A DNA stretch of 64,000 bases. It comes from Bacteroidia bacterium (lineage in GTDB: Bacteria; Bacteroidota; Bacteroidia; B-17B0; Aurantibacillaceae). Both the position numbers and the translations under genes were made by a program. A model generated the notes under the pieces. It was not told where the DNA came from and made no database searches. It worked only from the letters and a program-made list of their open reading frames with translations. Numbering within the stretch: position 1 is the stretch's first letter; the number at the start of each line of letters is the position of its first letter. The stretch is taken from contig JALHRL010000006.1 in NCBI GenBank assembly GCA_022841465.1, positions 89,921 to 153,920 of the forward strand, written 5' to 3'. Positions 44,567 to 53,416 of this stretch are shown piece by piece.

Positions 44567-45784
44567 ATGAGCCAAACAAAATCGGAAAGCGATTTTAAAT
44601 TAAACGCCTTATTAGAGGTAACCAAAGCGATTAACAATAATTTCCCCGTTAGTCACTTACTAGAACTATACAAAGATATTTTACAAAACAGATTAGGTGT
44701 TGGGCGCTTGGTGCTATTTAGCTATACCCATAAATGGGAATGTATTCTAAACTATGGTTTACCCAATTACGCATCTGAACCTGAGTTTGAAGAAAATTTA
44801 TTAGACATAAACGAAATTGAAACCATTACTTACAATCGTGGTGAGCTAAGCAAAAGTTTTGAAATTGTAATTCCGGTATATCATAAAAAAAGTCCCCTTG
44901 CGTTTGTGTTGTTGGGAGATGTAAACCCGGATAAAATAGAAATAAGCAATGCCATTAAGCATTTACCGTATGTACAAACGCTAACTAATATTATTGTTGT
45001 TGCCATTGAAAACAAGAAATTATTTAAAGAAAATATTGAGAAGGCACAATTAAATAAAGAGCTTGAATTAGCGCAAAGTATGCAGCAAATGCTGTTTCCT
45101 CACGATTTACCCAACACCGATTCGTTTAGTGTTAGCGCATTGTATATGCCGCATCAACAAGTTGGAGGTGATTATTACGATTTTATTCAACTGAATAATC
45201 ACGAGTTTATTTTTTGTATGGCAGATGTTAGCGGTAAGGGTTTGTCGGCTGCATTGCTTATGAGTAATTTACAAGCCACTTTACAAAGTTTAAGTAATTA
45301 CACCCATAATTTAAAAGATATAATAATTGAACTTAACAAACGCGTTATTAAAAACACCAATTACGAAAAGTTTGTTTCTTTCTTTTTAGGTAAAATAAAT
45401 ACTAAAAGTCAGCAGTTAACGTATATAAATGCCGGACACAATGCTCCATTAGTTTATTACGATAAGAAGTTTATTGCTCTTTCAAAAGGAACAACACTTT
45501 TAGGTATACAAGAAAATTTAAGAGATATTGAGGTGGATATATTTAATTATGCGCTTGATATAACTTTGTTTTGCTATACAGATGGGCTAACAGACACCAT
45601 TGATGTAAACAAACAAAGTTTATCTATTGAAGAAATTAAAGCTGCCATTGAAAATAATAGTAAATTATCTCCTTCTGAAATAAATAATTCAATATTAGAA
45701 TTGGCAACAAAGTTTAAAGGCGAAAATGAATTTACTGATGATATTGCCTTGTTAACCTTAAAGGTAACCGATCTTATTTTTTAG
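44567..45784 (+). CDS. Soluble SpoIIE/RsbU-type PP2C phosphatase with GAF-like sensor
   Basis: 405 residues. The N-terminal 150 residues have a GAF-like pattern (FKLNALLEVTKAINNNF, VGRLVLFSY). A short helix (about 160-178) leads to a PP2C SpoIIE domain with VGGDYYDFI (about 199), CMADVSGKGLSAALLMS (about 219-235) and FCYTDGLTDTID. It should dephosphorylate a STAS-type protein in a partner switch. It has no membrane segment, unlike its relative at 22.5 kb. Its operon with dapA is unusual. Confidence 0.9.
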   Translation: MSQTKSESDFKLNALLEVTKAINNNFPVSHLLELYKDILQNRLGVGRLVLFSYTHKWECILNYGLPNYASEPEFEENLLDINEIETITYNRGELSKSFEIVIPVYHKKSPLAFVLLGDVNPDKIEISNAIKHLPYVQTLTNIIVVAIENKKLFKENIEKAQLNKELELAQSMQQMLFPHDLPNTDSFSVSALYMPHQQVGGDYYDFIQLNNHEFIFCMADVSGKGLSAALLMSNLQATLQSLSNYTHNLKDIIIELNKRVIKNTNYEKFVSFFLGKINTKSQQLTYINAGHNAPLVYYDKKFIALSKGTTLLGIQENLRDIEVDIFNYALDITLFCYTDGLTDTIDVNKQSLSIEEIKAAIENNSKLSPSEINNSILELATKFKGENEFTDDIALLTLKVTDLIF

Positions 45785-45785
45785 T

Positions 45786-47228
45786 TTAATTGTTTTCTGA
45801 TTTTTTCTTATGAAATAAATCTATACAAACCATTATGGATAAAAAACTCCAGAATGGAAGCGAAAGTTTATCGGTATCTAAGAAGTTATTTATAAATCCA
45901 TGAATAAAATAAGTTACCAATCCTAAAAACACTCCTGTTCCTAAAATGCGCGTGTTTTTATCTTCAACCTGTTCATACAAACGGTAACCAAAACTAAAAG
46001 TATAAAACAAAAACCCTAAAACAATTATTAAACCTGGTAATCCTTCTTCGGCTAATGGACCAAGATACTCGCTGTGAGCATTACCATTTGTTCCAAAATT
46101 TGTACTGATAACAGTTTTTTGACTGCTTAATTGGTAGGGCGCATATTTAAACATGTAGGTACCGGGTCCCCAACCAAAAACCGGCATGTCTTTCCACATG
46201 CGTAAGGCACAACTCCATCTGTTTAATCTTTCAAGGTTAGAGGCATCTGTTTTAATATTGGAAACAGATTCAACATTATTCATAAATCCTTCTTCGGCAT
46301 CGGTGTTATTTCTACCTAAAGCAATCAATATTTCATCTTGAAAACTAAAAAACAAAATAAAAATGCTGAAAAAAGAAATTACCAAAAATTTAAATTTAAA
46401 ACGAAGTAACAAAGTTATAAATACTCCTGCTGCAACAAATAAACCCAACCAGGCTGCCCGAGCATATGATAATACAATTGCTGCTGCAAAAAGTAAAAAA
46501 AGCAAAAAGTAAAAAATCTTAAAAAACTTATCAATGCTTGAAATAAACAAAAAGGAAATCGTAACAGGTATAAACATTGCTAAGGCTGCTCCGTAAGCAG
46601 TATGGTCGTTATAAAAAGGCGACATTACCCAGTCTGCCGATTTGTGATCGAAGCCATATTTGGAATGCATTAGGATAGTGTATGCGCAAACGATTGCGAG
46701 AGCAACCATATAACTGGTTAAAAACGGTATTATGTTTTTCTTCTCTTTAAATAAATAATTTGCCAAAAAGTAGCAGCTAAAAACAAACCAACAGCGCGAA
46801 ATAAAAAACTTAATGGATATTATAATATCTTCACTTGTAAGAGTTGTTACAAACATCCAAAACAATTGAATGCCAATTAATAAAGTAATGGCGTGCGTGT
46901 TAATTGATTTATTATATTGATTGGTGTAAAGCTTATTTAAAAAATAAAGAAACATCAAAGCGGCCATTAATGGTTCTGCAGGTAAACTTAAATCAACCGG
47001 GCCGTAATAACCTAATTCTTTTAAACTTACCGAAATGGGTGTAATAAAAGCTAAAAAAAATAAAAGTTTAGGCAGATTATAAATAGCGTAATAACCAACT
47101 ATTAAAACCAACGGAATTGCATTGTACATATAAAAGTAATCGCGTTTGTATACAAGAATATACATGTCGATAACAACATATAATGCAATTAAAATAAACA
47201 ATATGTTTGCTTTAATTAACTTAAGCAT
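45786..47228 (-). CDS. O-antigen ligase/polymerase-family membrane protein
   Basis: 480 residues with about ten to twelve membrane segments across the whole length. The long periplasmic loop contains WSCALRMWKDMPVFGWGPGT and AHSEYLGPLAEEGLPGLIIV (about 372-391), the Wzy_C/WaaL signature, where His and Arg carry out glycan transfer from undecaprenyl carrier. It is the last gene of a polysaccharide operon, overlapping the upstream chain-length gene by 8 bp. Confidence 0.88.
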   Translation of the reverse strand: MLKLIKANILFILIALYVVIDMYILVYKRDYFYMYNAIPLVLIVGYYAIYNLPKLLFFLAFITPISVSLKELGYYGPVDLSLPAEPLMAALMFLYFLNKLYTNQYNKSINTHAITLLIGIQLFWMFVTTLTSEDIIISIKFFISRCWFVFSCYFLANYLFKEKKNIIPFLTSYMVALAIVCAYTILMHSKYGFDHKSADWVMSPFYNDHTAYGAALAMFIPVTISFLFISSIDKFFKIFYFLLFLLFAAAIVLSYARAAWLGLFVAAGVFITLLLRFKFKFLVISFFSIFILFFSFQDEILIALGRNNTDAEEGFMNNVESVSNIKTDASNLERLNRWSCALRMWKDMPVFGWGPGTYMFKYAPYQLSSQKTVISTNFGTNGNAHSEYLGPLAEEGLPGLIIVLGFLFYTFSFGYRLYEQVEDKNTRILGTGVFLGLVTYFIHGFINNFLDTDKLSLPFWSFLSIMVCIDLFHKKKSENN

Positions 47229-48108
47229 TTTGGTTTTTAATGCGGTAACGAATTAAAATAATTACAATTCCTAAAAGTAGAGTAGAAAGCACAGATGTTA
47301 TTACAATCATTGATCTTATTGGGTAACAGCGCTTGTCTGATAAACTTGGTTTAGATACAATGGAGAAAAAAGTTAAGTCACCTGCAAAATCCATGTAAAA
47401 TTTATCGCGTTTATATACAATACGGCTATATGATTTTGCTAAACCTTTCACCTTTTCTTGATATTCTTTTTGCTTTAGTTTTTTAAACTTTTTACTTCCC
47501 TTATCATTTTTATCTTCCTTATCTTCTTTGTTATCTATATTTATATCACCTAATTTTTCTGTTTTGGCTAATGCTAACAACGAGTCTATTGAATGATTTT
47601 GCATTGCAATTGTTTTGTCAATATTTTTTATGTACTGATATAAAATGTATTTTTTATTGTCTTTAACAAGATTATTGGTTAATGCCAAAATACCTCCGTT
47701 AATTTCTTGTGCTTTTAATGGGTCTACATCTTTTACCGTAATTTCAATTGATTCATATAATGTAGGTGAAATACTTATTAATTCTTTATACATATAATCA
47801 AACAGAGCTTTTCCGCCTTTTTGCTTGGTGGTATCAATGCCGTAGTATTCAAACAAGTGGTATTTTTTTGCCAAATCCATTTTAATATCACTACTGTTAA
47901 AATATTGCATCAATTGTTCGGTAGAAGATTCATCGGAAGTTGGATATAAGTTTACCGGAAAAACAATGGATGTAGATTTATACAAGGGTCTGATTAAATA
48001 ACTGCAGCCAAAAGAAATAACGGCTGCTAGAAACATAATAATTGCCAATTTGTATTTGTGCGACCAAATTTCTTTAAAGATAGCATCGGTGGTGTTAAAC
48101 TCTTTCAT
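47221..48108 (-). CDS. Wzz-type polysaccharide chain-length protein (short)
   Basis: 295 residues: transmembrane segment (about 20-38, LAIIMFLAAVISFGCSYLI), a periplasmic region beginning YKSTSIVFPVNLYP, a charged coiled-coil with a Lys/Asp-rich stretch (KEDKEDKNDKGSKKFKKLKQ, about 197-216) and a second segment (about 268-290, MIVITSVLSTLLLGIVIILI). This is the Wzz/polysaccharide co-polymerase layout without a tyrosine kinase domain. It is 21 bp from a related upstream gene. The acidic/basic low-complexity insertion is unusual. Confidence 0.82.
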   Translation of the reverse strand: MKEFNTTDAIFKEIWSHKYKLAIIMFLAAVISFGCSYLIRPLYKSTSIVFPVNLYPTSDESSTEQLMQYFNSSDIKMDLAKKYHLFEYYGIDTTKQKGGKALFDYMYKELISISPTLYESIEITVKDVDPLKAQEINGGILALTNNLVKDNKKYILYQYIKNIDKTIAMQNHSIDSLLALAKTEKLGDINIDNKEDKEDKNDKGSKKFKKLKQKEYQEKVKGLAKSYSRIVYKRDKFYMDFAGDLTFFSIVSKPSLSDKRCYPIRSMIVITSVLSTLLLGIVIILIRYRIKNQNA

Positions 48109-48129
48109 TTTTATTGCGTATTAAATTTT

Positions 48130-49137
48130 TTATGGTTTTAAATCTTGTTTTATTTTTTGAATATTTTCTTTAAGTACAAGAATTATAAAAGTTAAAAGAA
48201 AGGTGGAGATAAACGACACCAGTACAATTAAACTTTTAAAAGGCCTTGCTTTAAACTCATCAGGTTCCCCTTTTTCAAGAACAAAGGTAATTGGTAAATA
48301 TTTTTCGTAGTTAATTATAGCGTCATCGTATTTTGATTTAATAACGGGAAATTTGAAACGATATTTCCTTAAATTTTCACTAACGTGTAAATAGGCACCG
48401 CCGTGTTTTTTAAGAATATTTATTTTCTCTTCTAATGCCTTAATGTTAGAGGAGTTACCTTTTTCCAATGCTTTTGCATAACTTTTTGTGTAAGCACTTA
48501 CATCTGCTTTGTAATCTAATACGCCTAATTCACGCAAAGTTTGCAAACTATCTTCAAGTTCATTCATGCGCTTAATTGTATTATCGTATTCTAGCTTAAC
48601 AATTTCTAATGCTTGTAAAGCAATTTTTTTTGTCATTTGCTTTCTAATGGTATCGGTGTATTGCACAATACCATTGCATATTTCTGCTGCGCCATTGGCT
48701 GTATAATCGTAGGCGTCTACTTTTATGGAGTTAAAATCGGTGCGCTTTATTTTCACCATATTATCCCATTTTAACTTTAAGTTATGGGGGCCAAATTTAT
48801 CTTTGGTAATTTTCCAGCGTTCCCATAAATTAAATTTATCGGCAATAAGTATTTTTAAACTTTCGGAAGTAAGTAATTGAATTACTTTTTCAGCATCATC
48901 TTCATCGCCAATTTGCATATAATCTTCTTGGTTACCTACATTTTGTTCAATTAATAATTTTGCCACAGAAAATTGCCTAATGGGAAAAATTATGGAAGTT
49001 GATTTGTACTGTGGCGCAATTAAAAAAGAAATTACAACAGAAAGTACAATTGCCGTTCCTGAAAAAATAAGCAAGGTTTTTCGCCACTGAATTATTTTTT
49101 TCAGCACTTGTATAAAATTGATGTTCTGATTATCCAT
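48130..49137 (-). CDS. Wzz-type polysaccharide chain-length protein (long)
   Basis: 335 residues: N-terminal segment (about 20-42, TLLIFSGTAIVLSVVISFLI), a coiled-coil periplasmic domain (about 160-250; ALEIVKLEYDNTIKRMNELE) and a C-terminal segment (about 302-325, SLIVLVSFISTFLLTFIILV). Similar in layout to the next gene but longer. A tandem pair of chain-length proteins suggests two functions or a heteromeric complex. It overlaps the flippase by 1 bp. Confidence 0.84.
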   Translation of the reverse strand: MDNQNINFIQVLKKIIQWRKTLLIFSGTAIVLSVVISFLIAPQYKSTSIIFPIRQFSVAKLLIEQNVGNQEDYMQIGDEDDAEKVIQLLTSESLKILIADKFNLWERWKITKDKFGPHNLKLKWDNMVKIKRTDFNSIKVDAYDYTANGAAEICNGIVQYTDTIRKQMTKKIALQALEIVKLEYDNTIKRMNELEDSLQTLRELGVLDYKADVSAYTKSYAKALEKGNSSNIKALEEKINILKKHGGAYLHVSENLRKYRFKFPVIKSKYDDAIINYEKYLPITFVLEKGEPDEFKARPFKSLIVLVSFISTFLLTFIILVLKENIQKIKQDLKP

Positions 49138-50579
49138 TATTTATATTTAATAAAACGTATTATTGATTTTGGGTTAAGTAATCCTGTAACAAAAGCAAAT
49201 AAGCCACTTGATGCTAACATGATACTGAAATTAAGAAGCCATTGTTTAGTTAAGTTTACAGTAAAGTAATTAATTAAAATTACTCCAATAATAAAGAAAA
49301 ATAACGACAAAATTAGCCTTTTATTTACTTTAAACTTGAAAATTTTATAGGATAAATATATTTGTACCAATGCTGTAAAAAATTGGGTTATTACACTTGA
49401 ATAAGCGCTTCCGTATGCAAAAAACTTGGGAATTAAAATAAAATTTAAGATTAAATTAATAGCAATTCCGCTTATGGCCATAAAATTTAGTTGTTTTAGG
49501 TTTCCATTGGCAGTTAAAAGAGTACCAAAAATATAAGTAATGGAAATAGCACTAAAACAACACATTAATAGGCCCAGTATTTCCGAACCTTCAGTACTGC
49601 CTTTGTAAAGAATTTTGCAAAATTCATCAGCGTAAAACAAACAACTTACAGAAACAATTATAGCCGGAGTTAAAAGCAGAGTAAAGGAAAGCTTTACAAT
49701 GTTTTCTATGTTTTCATTTTGTTTTAGCATTCTGCTAAATACAGGAAGTAGTTGAACGGAAAATAAGTAAGCAATCATGTTTGCCGCGTCTAAAAGGCGA
49801 AAAGATTTAGCGTATATTCCACTTTGTTCTTTACCAAAATCACCCGGCAATAATTTTTCAATCATAACACTGTCTAAGCGATTATAAAAAGTCATTAATA
49901 AAACTAAAATAGCAAACGGAAAACTTTTCTTTAAAATCATCCAATTAAATGCCCAATGCCAATTTAATTTAAAAGTGTGTGTTTTGTTAAGCACAATTAC
50001 AAACGCAATAAATGCAGTAAGAACATAACCGGCTGTTTGCGCATACACAAAGTTCATTATATCAACATGTAATCCAAATACATTAAACAACATGGCAAAT
50101 ACAATGCTTATCATAATAACCCTATCAAGAACAGAAACAATGCTATCTATTCTAAATAGATGAAGTGCCAATAAATTAGAACGAAGGAATAAAATAAAAC
50201 CTAAGAAAAAGTTGTTGATGCATAATATCAGTAAAAGTTTCATATATCGTAAATCGTAACCAATAAGCATTCCTACGGTTAATGTTACAATTACGTAAAA
50301 CAATCCTAAAGCAAATTTAAGCGCCAGCATTTTACTAAAATGTTTGCTTAATAGTTGGCTGTTTTGTGCAATATTTTTGTTGTTGAAATTGGTTAAACCA
50401 AAATCTAAAAGAATATTCAATAAAAACGAAAAATTAAATAAAACAAAGTACTCACCGTAGCTTATGTTTCCTACCTCCATTTGAACGCTCGGTTCAATTT
50501 TAAGAGTCCAAAATGGTTTAATTAAAAGGTTTAAAACCAATAATATAGCTAGGTCAAATATGAACTTCTTCTTTTGCAC
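49137..50579 (-). CDS. Polysaccharide/lipid-linked oligosaccharide flippase (Wzx/MATE-like)
   Basis: 480 residues with 12-14 predicted membrane segments in the MVF/Polysacc_synt topology. The N-terminus KFIFDLAILLVLNLLIKPFW and internal RLDSVMIEKLLPGDFG (about 236-251) resemble Wzx-type O-antigen and exopolysaccharide flippases. It moves lipid-linked repeat units across the inner membrane. The start is GTG at 50579. A full TAnnTTTG element (TATCTTTG, 50590-50597 minus strand) is 11 bp upstream. It is the first gene of the operon. Confidence 0.87.
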   Translation of the reverse strand: MQKKKFIFDLAILLVLNLLIKPFWTLKIEPSVQMEVGNISYGEYFVLFNFSFLLNILLDFGLTNFNNKNIAQNSQLLSKHFSKMLALKFALGLFYVIVTLTVGMLIGYDLRYMKLLLILCINNFFLGFILFLRSNLLALHLFRIDSIVSVLDRVIMISIVFAMLFNVFGLHVDIMNFVYAQTAGYVLTAFIAFVIVLNKTHTFKLNWHWAFNWMILKKSFPFAILVLLMTFYNRLDSVMIEKLLPGDFGKEQSGIYAKSFRLLDAANMIAYLFSVQLLPVFSRMLKQNENIENIVKLSFTLLLTPAIIVSVSCLFYADEFCKILYKGSTEGSEILGLLMCCFSAISITYIFGTLLTANGNLKQLNFMAISGIAINLILNFILIPKFFAYGSAYSSVITQFFTALVQIYLSYKIFKFKVNKRLILSLFFFIIGVILINYFTVNLTKQWLLNFSIMLASSGLFAFVTGLLNPKSIIRFIKYK

Positions 50580-50589
50580 AAAAAACGAA

Positions 50590-50597
50590 CAAAGATA
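50590..50597 (-). promoter_or_regulatory. -7 promoter element for the flippase operon
   Basis: The minus strand reads TATCTTTG, a full TAnnTTTG match. Predicted +1 at 50586 leaves 6-7 nt before the GTG. It is divergent from the promoter at 50630. Confidence 0.55.
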
Positions 50598-50629
50598 TAC
50601 TTTTTTGGTGTTTTACCTAATATATTTCC

Positions 50630-50637
50630 TAGTTTTG
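50630..50637 (+). promoter_or_regulatory. -7 promoter element for the glycosyltransferase at 50642
   Basis: TAGTTTTG is a full TAnnTTTG match with predicted +1 at 50641, one base before the GTG at 50642. TTTG at 50604-50607 is 22 bp upstream and may be the -33 element. Confidence 0.55.
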
Positions 50638-50641
50638 CGGC

Positions 50642-51769
50642 GTGGTAATTGCAGTAAATACAAGGCTTTTGTTAAAGAATAGGCTTGAAGGTATGGGTTG
50701 GTTTTCTTATCAAACCTTAAAGCGAATTACCACCGCGCACAAAGATGTCCATTTCGTTTTCTTATTTGATAGGCCTTTTGATGAATCGTTTATCTTTTCT
50801 GATAACATAACTCCAATAATTTTATCTCCTCAAGCCCGTCATCCTTTCTTATATTATTTATGGTTTCAACATTCTGTAAAATCAACTTTAGATAGATTAA
50901 AGCCCGATTTATTTTTATCGCCTGATGGTTTTTTATCGTTGGGTGCAAAATGTAAGCAATTACCTGTAATACACGATATAAATTTTAAACACCATCCAAA
51001 AGATATTAAATGGTTAACATCAAAGTATTACAATTATTATTTTCCAAAATTTGCTAAAGAAGCCACAAGAATTGCAACTGTTTCTAAATATAGTAAAAAC
51101 GATATAGCATTGCAGTATAACATTTCTAGTGATAAAATAGATGTGGTTTACAATGGTATAAATTCATTTTTTAAACCTTTAACGGAAGACGAGAAATACA
51201 AAGCCAGAAAATTATTTTCATATGGTAATCCATACTTTGTGTATGTTGGTTCTATTCATCCTCGTAAAAACATCCCAACACTTTTAAAGGCGTTTTCTCA
51301 ATTTAAAAGCGAAAAAAAAACAGCGCATAAATTAGTTTTAGCCGGACCAAATTACTGGGGAATGAGTGATATTTATAAAATTTTAAAAGAAGAAAAAATA
51401 GAAGAAGAGGTGCTTTTTACTAATCGTTTAAAAGATGAAGATTTAGCATTGGCATTGGGTGGGGCAGAGGCATTAACCTTTATTCCTTATTATGAAGGAT
51501 TCGGAATCCCGTTGGTAGAAGCAATGGCTGCAGAAGTACCTATTATAACCAGTAACGTAACCAGTTTGCCAGAAATTGCAGGCGAAGCGGCTTTATTGGT
51601 GAATCCTTTAAATATTGCAGAAATAAAAAACGCCATGATAAAAGTTGTAGAGGATGAAGGAGTAAAGCAACAACTTATTGCGAATGGAAGAGACCAAAAA
51701 CTTAAATTCAGTTGGGATAAAAGTGCCGATTTGCTCTGGCATTCAATAACAAAAACAATTAATCAATAA
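50642..51769 (+). CDS. Glycosyltransferase family 4 (mannosyl/glucosyl-type)
   Basis: 375 residues with full GT-B features: YVGSIHPRKNIPTLLKAFSQ (about 199-218, the donor-domain entry), ALTFIPYYEGFGIPLVEAMA (about 278-297) with the EGFGIPLVEAM signature of GT4 enzymes, and IITSNVTSLPEIAGEAALLV. The N-terminus VIAVNTRLLLKNRLEGMGWF is the acceptor domain. It likely adds a sugar to the repeat unit of the neighbouring polysaccharide operon. The start is GTG at 50642, one base past the predicted +1. Confidence 0.93.
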   Translation: MVIAVNTRLLLKNRLEGMGWFSYQTLKRITTAHKDVHFVFLFDRPFDESFIFSDNITPIILSPQARHPFLYYLWFQHSVKSTLDRLKPDLFLSPDGFLSLGAKCKQLPVIHDINFKHHPKDIKWLTSKYYNYYFPKFAKEATRIATVSKYSKNDIALQYNISSDKIDVVYNGINSFFKPLTEDEKYKARKLFSYGNPYFVYVGSIHPRKNIPTLLKAFSQFKSEKKTAHKLVLAGPNYWGMSDIYKILKEEKIEEEVLFTNRLKDEDLALALGGAEALTFIPYYEGFGIPLVEAMAAEVPIITSNVTSLPEIAGEAALLVNPLNIAEIKNAMIKVVEDEGVKQQLIANGRDQKLKFSWDKSADLLWHSITKTINQ

Positions 51770-52689
51770 AGTTTTTTAATTAAATCTGGTAATTGTTTTA
51801 AAGCAAAAATTTCTTTCATTTTTTCTTTTGCTTCACCTGCAGGCGAACCAAAATAAACTTTACCCGATTCTAAATCGCCGGTAACACCGCTTTGCGCGTA
51901 AACAGTAACATTATCAGGTATGTTGGCATTACTGGTAATACCAACCTGCCCCCACACCTTTACATTGTTACCAATATTGGTACAACCAGCTATGCCTACT
52001 TGCGCGGCAAACAAACACATTTCGCCAATATGAACATCATGCCCAACATGTATTAAATTATCTAAAATGGTGTTTTTTCCAATAATGGTACTTTCTGTAA
52101 CGCCCCTGTCAATGGTGCAATTAGCGCCAATTACTACGTTATCCTGAATAATTACATTACCACAAGAATTTAATGGCTCAAATAATGTAGTTCTGTTTTT
52201 AAAATAAAAAGCATCAGAACCAATTACAGCGCCGGCATGAATAATAACATTATTTCCAATTATGCAATTATCATAAATAACCACATTAGGATGTAAAACA
52301 CAATTATCTCCTATAACAACATTGCTTCCTACATATGAGCCGGGCAAGGCAGTAAAGTTTTTTCCAATTTTAGCAGAATCGCTTATGTTTTTATTTGAAA
52401 GTGTTTTTGGTTGAAAATAGTTGGTTAAGGTATTAAACGCAGTAAAGGGTTCGTTGTGAATGATGAGTGCTTTCCCATCCGGGCAATTAACTTCTTGATT
52501 AATGATTACAGTTGTAGCAGCACTATTTAAAGCTTTATCGTAATATTTTGGATGATCAACAAAAACTAAATCACCTTTTTGAACGCGGTGTATTTCATTA
52601 AAACCTGTTACCAAGTGATTTTCGTTACCAATAAATTTAGAATTTATTATTTCTGCTATTTGTTTTAACGAAGTAGGTTGAATGCGCAT
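51763..52689 (-). CDS. LpxD-like acyltransferase, divergent second copy
   Basis: 308 residues: an LpxD-type uridine-binding N-terminus and a left-handed beta-helix of hexapeptide repeats (about 100-285). It keeps the histidine in LIHVGHDVHIGE, the position of the LpxD catalytic base. Where the other copy has GIAGHLKIAD, this one has GITSNANIPDN, with Asn replacing the second His. It is shorter than the copy at 3.5 kb. It may be an acyltransferase on another sugar or a lipid A variant. It is the last gene of the proS operon. Confidence 0.85.
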   Translation of the reverse strand: MRIQPTSLKQIAEIINSKFIGNENHLVTGFNEIHRVQKGDLVFVDHPKYYDKALNSAATTVIINQEVNCPDGKALIIHNEPFTAFNTLTNYFQPKTLSNKNISDSAKIGKNFTALPGSYVGSNVVIGDNCVLHPNVVIYDNCIIGNNVIIHAGAVIGSDAFYFKNRTTLFEPLNSCGNVIIQDNVVIGANCTIDRGVTESTIIGKNTILDNLIHVGHDVHIGEMCLFAAQVGIAGCTNIGNNVKVWGQVGITSNANIPDNVTVYAQSGVTGDLESGKVYFGSPAGEAKEKMKEIFALKQLPDLIKKLY

Positions 52690-52694
52690 AATTT

Positions 52695-53408
52695 TTACAA
52701 TTTAAAATCATCCTCAATACCACCTTCATCTGACGAACCTAAATAACCTAATCGTTTACCGGTTCTAAGAACCGCGCTATTTGCTTTTTCTTGCATTTCA
52801 TAAACGCTCACTTGTTTTACTGCTTCGTAAGGAGGTATGGTTAAATCAAAATTGATAGAAAAGATAATTAATTCGTTTATTATATCTATTAAATATTGCT
52901 GATTAATGGGTTCATCACTAAAATTGCTGTAACGATGGTTTAGGTTTGTTTTTGTTTCAATAAAAAACTTTTTTTCGCGATTAATAAAAATTCTTGCAAT
53001 TAAAAATCCAACATCGTTAATTCGATTGTATTTAAATGAATCGGAAAGAAAATTGTAAACGCTAATAATTCCTGAATAGGAATTAAAGGAAGCTTGTTTA
53101 ACGTAGCCCGATTTATAAATAGGATTCGATTTTTCAATTTCAAAAACATTGGTATGCATATCAAAATGTAAAATATCACCTGCAACTTTAATTTGAAACG
53201 AATGTTGATTAACTTCTTTAAAATTTAAGGTAACACGCGAATCAATATCCTTTGTTTTTTTTATTAAATCGTCGGAAATTTTCTTAGACGTTGTTTTTAA
53301 AAAGTCGAAACATTCTATTGTGTTTGAATAAACAGTTTGTTTCATTACTGCTTTTTCCTTCAGTAATTTAAGGATGGCTTCCGATTGATTATCTGTGTTA
53401 TTCTCCAT
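52695..53408 (-). CDS. Conserved-looking cytoplasmic protein of unknown function
   Basis: 237 residues, no signal peptide or membrane segment. An N-terminal helical part (LLKEKAVMKQTVYSNTIECF, about 15-34) precedes a beta-rich core (VTLNFKEVNQHSFQIKVAGD; VFEIEKSNPIYKSGY; FLIARIFINREKKFFIETKT), ending with VLRTGKRLGYLGSSDEGGIE. It sits between proS and the second lpxD with 5- and 8-bp gaps, so it is co-expressed with both. The family was not recognised. Confidence 0.7.
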   Translation of the reverse strand: MENNTDNQSEAILKLLKEKAVMKQTVYSNTIECFDFLKTTSKKISDDLIKKTKDIDSRVTLNFKEVNQHSFQIKVAGDILHFDMHTNVFEIEKSNPIYKSGYVKQASFNSYSGIISVYNFLSDSFKYNRINDVGFLIARIFINREKKFFIETKTNLNHRYSNFSDEPINQQYLIDIINELIIFSINFDLTIPPYEAVKQVSVYEMQEKANSAVLRTGKRLGYLGSSDEGGIEDDFKL

Positions 53409-53416
53409 TTTAAAAC

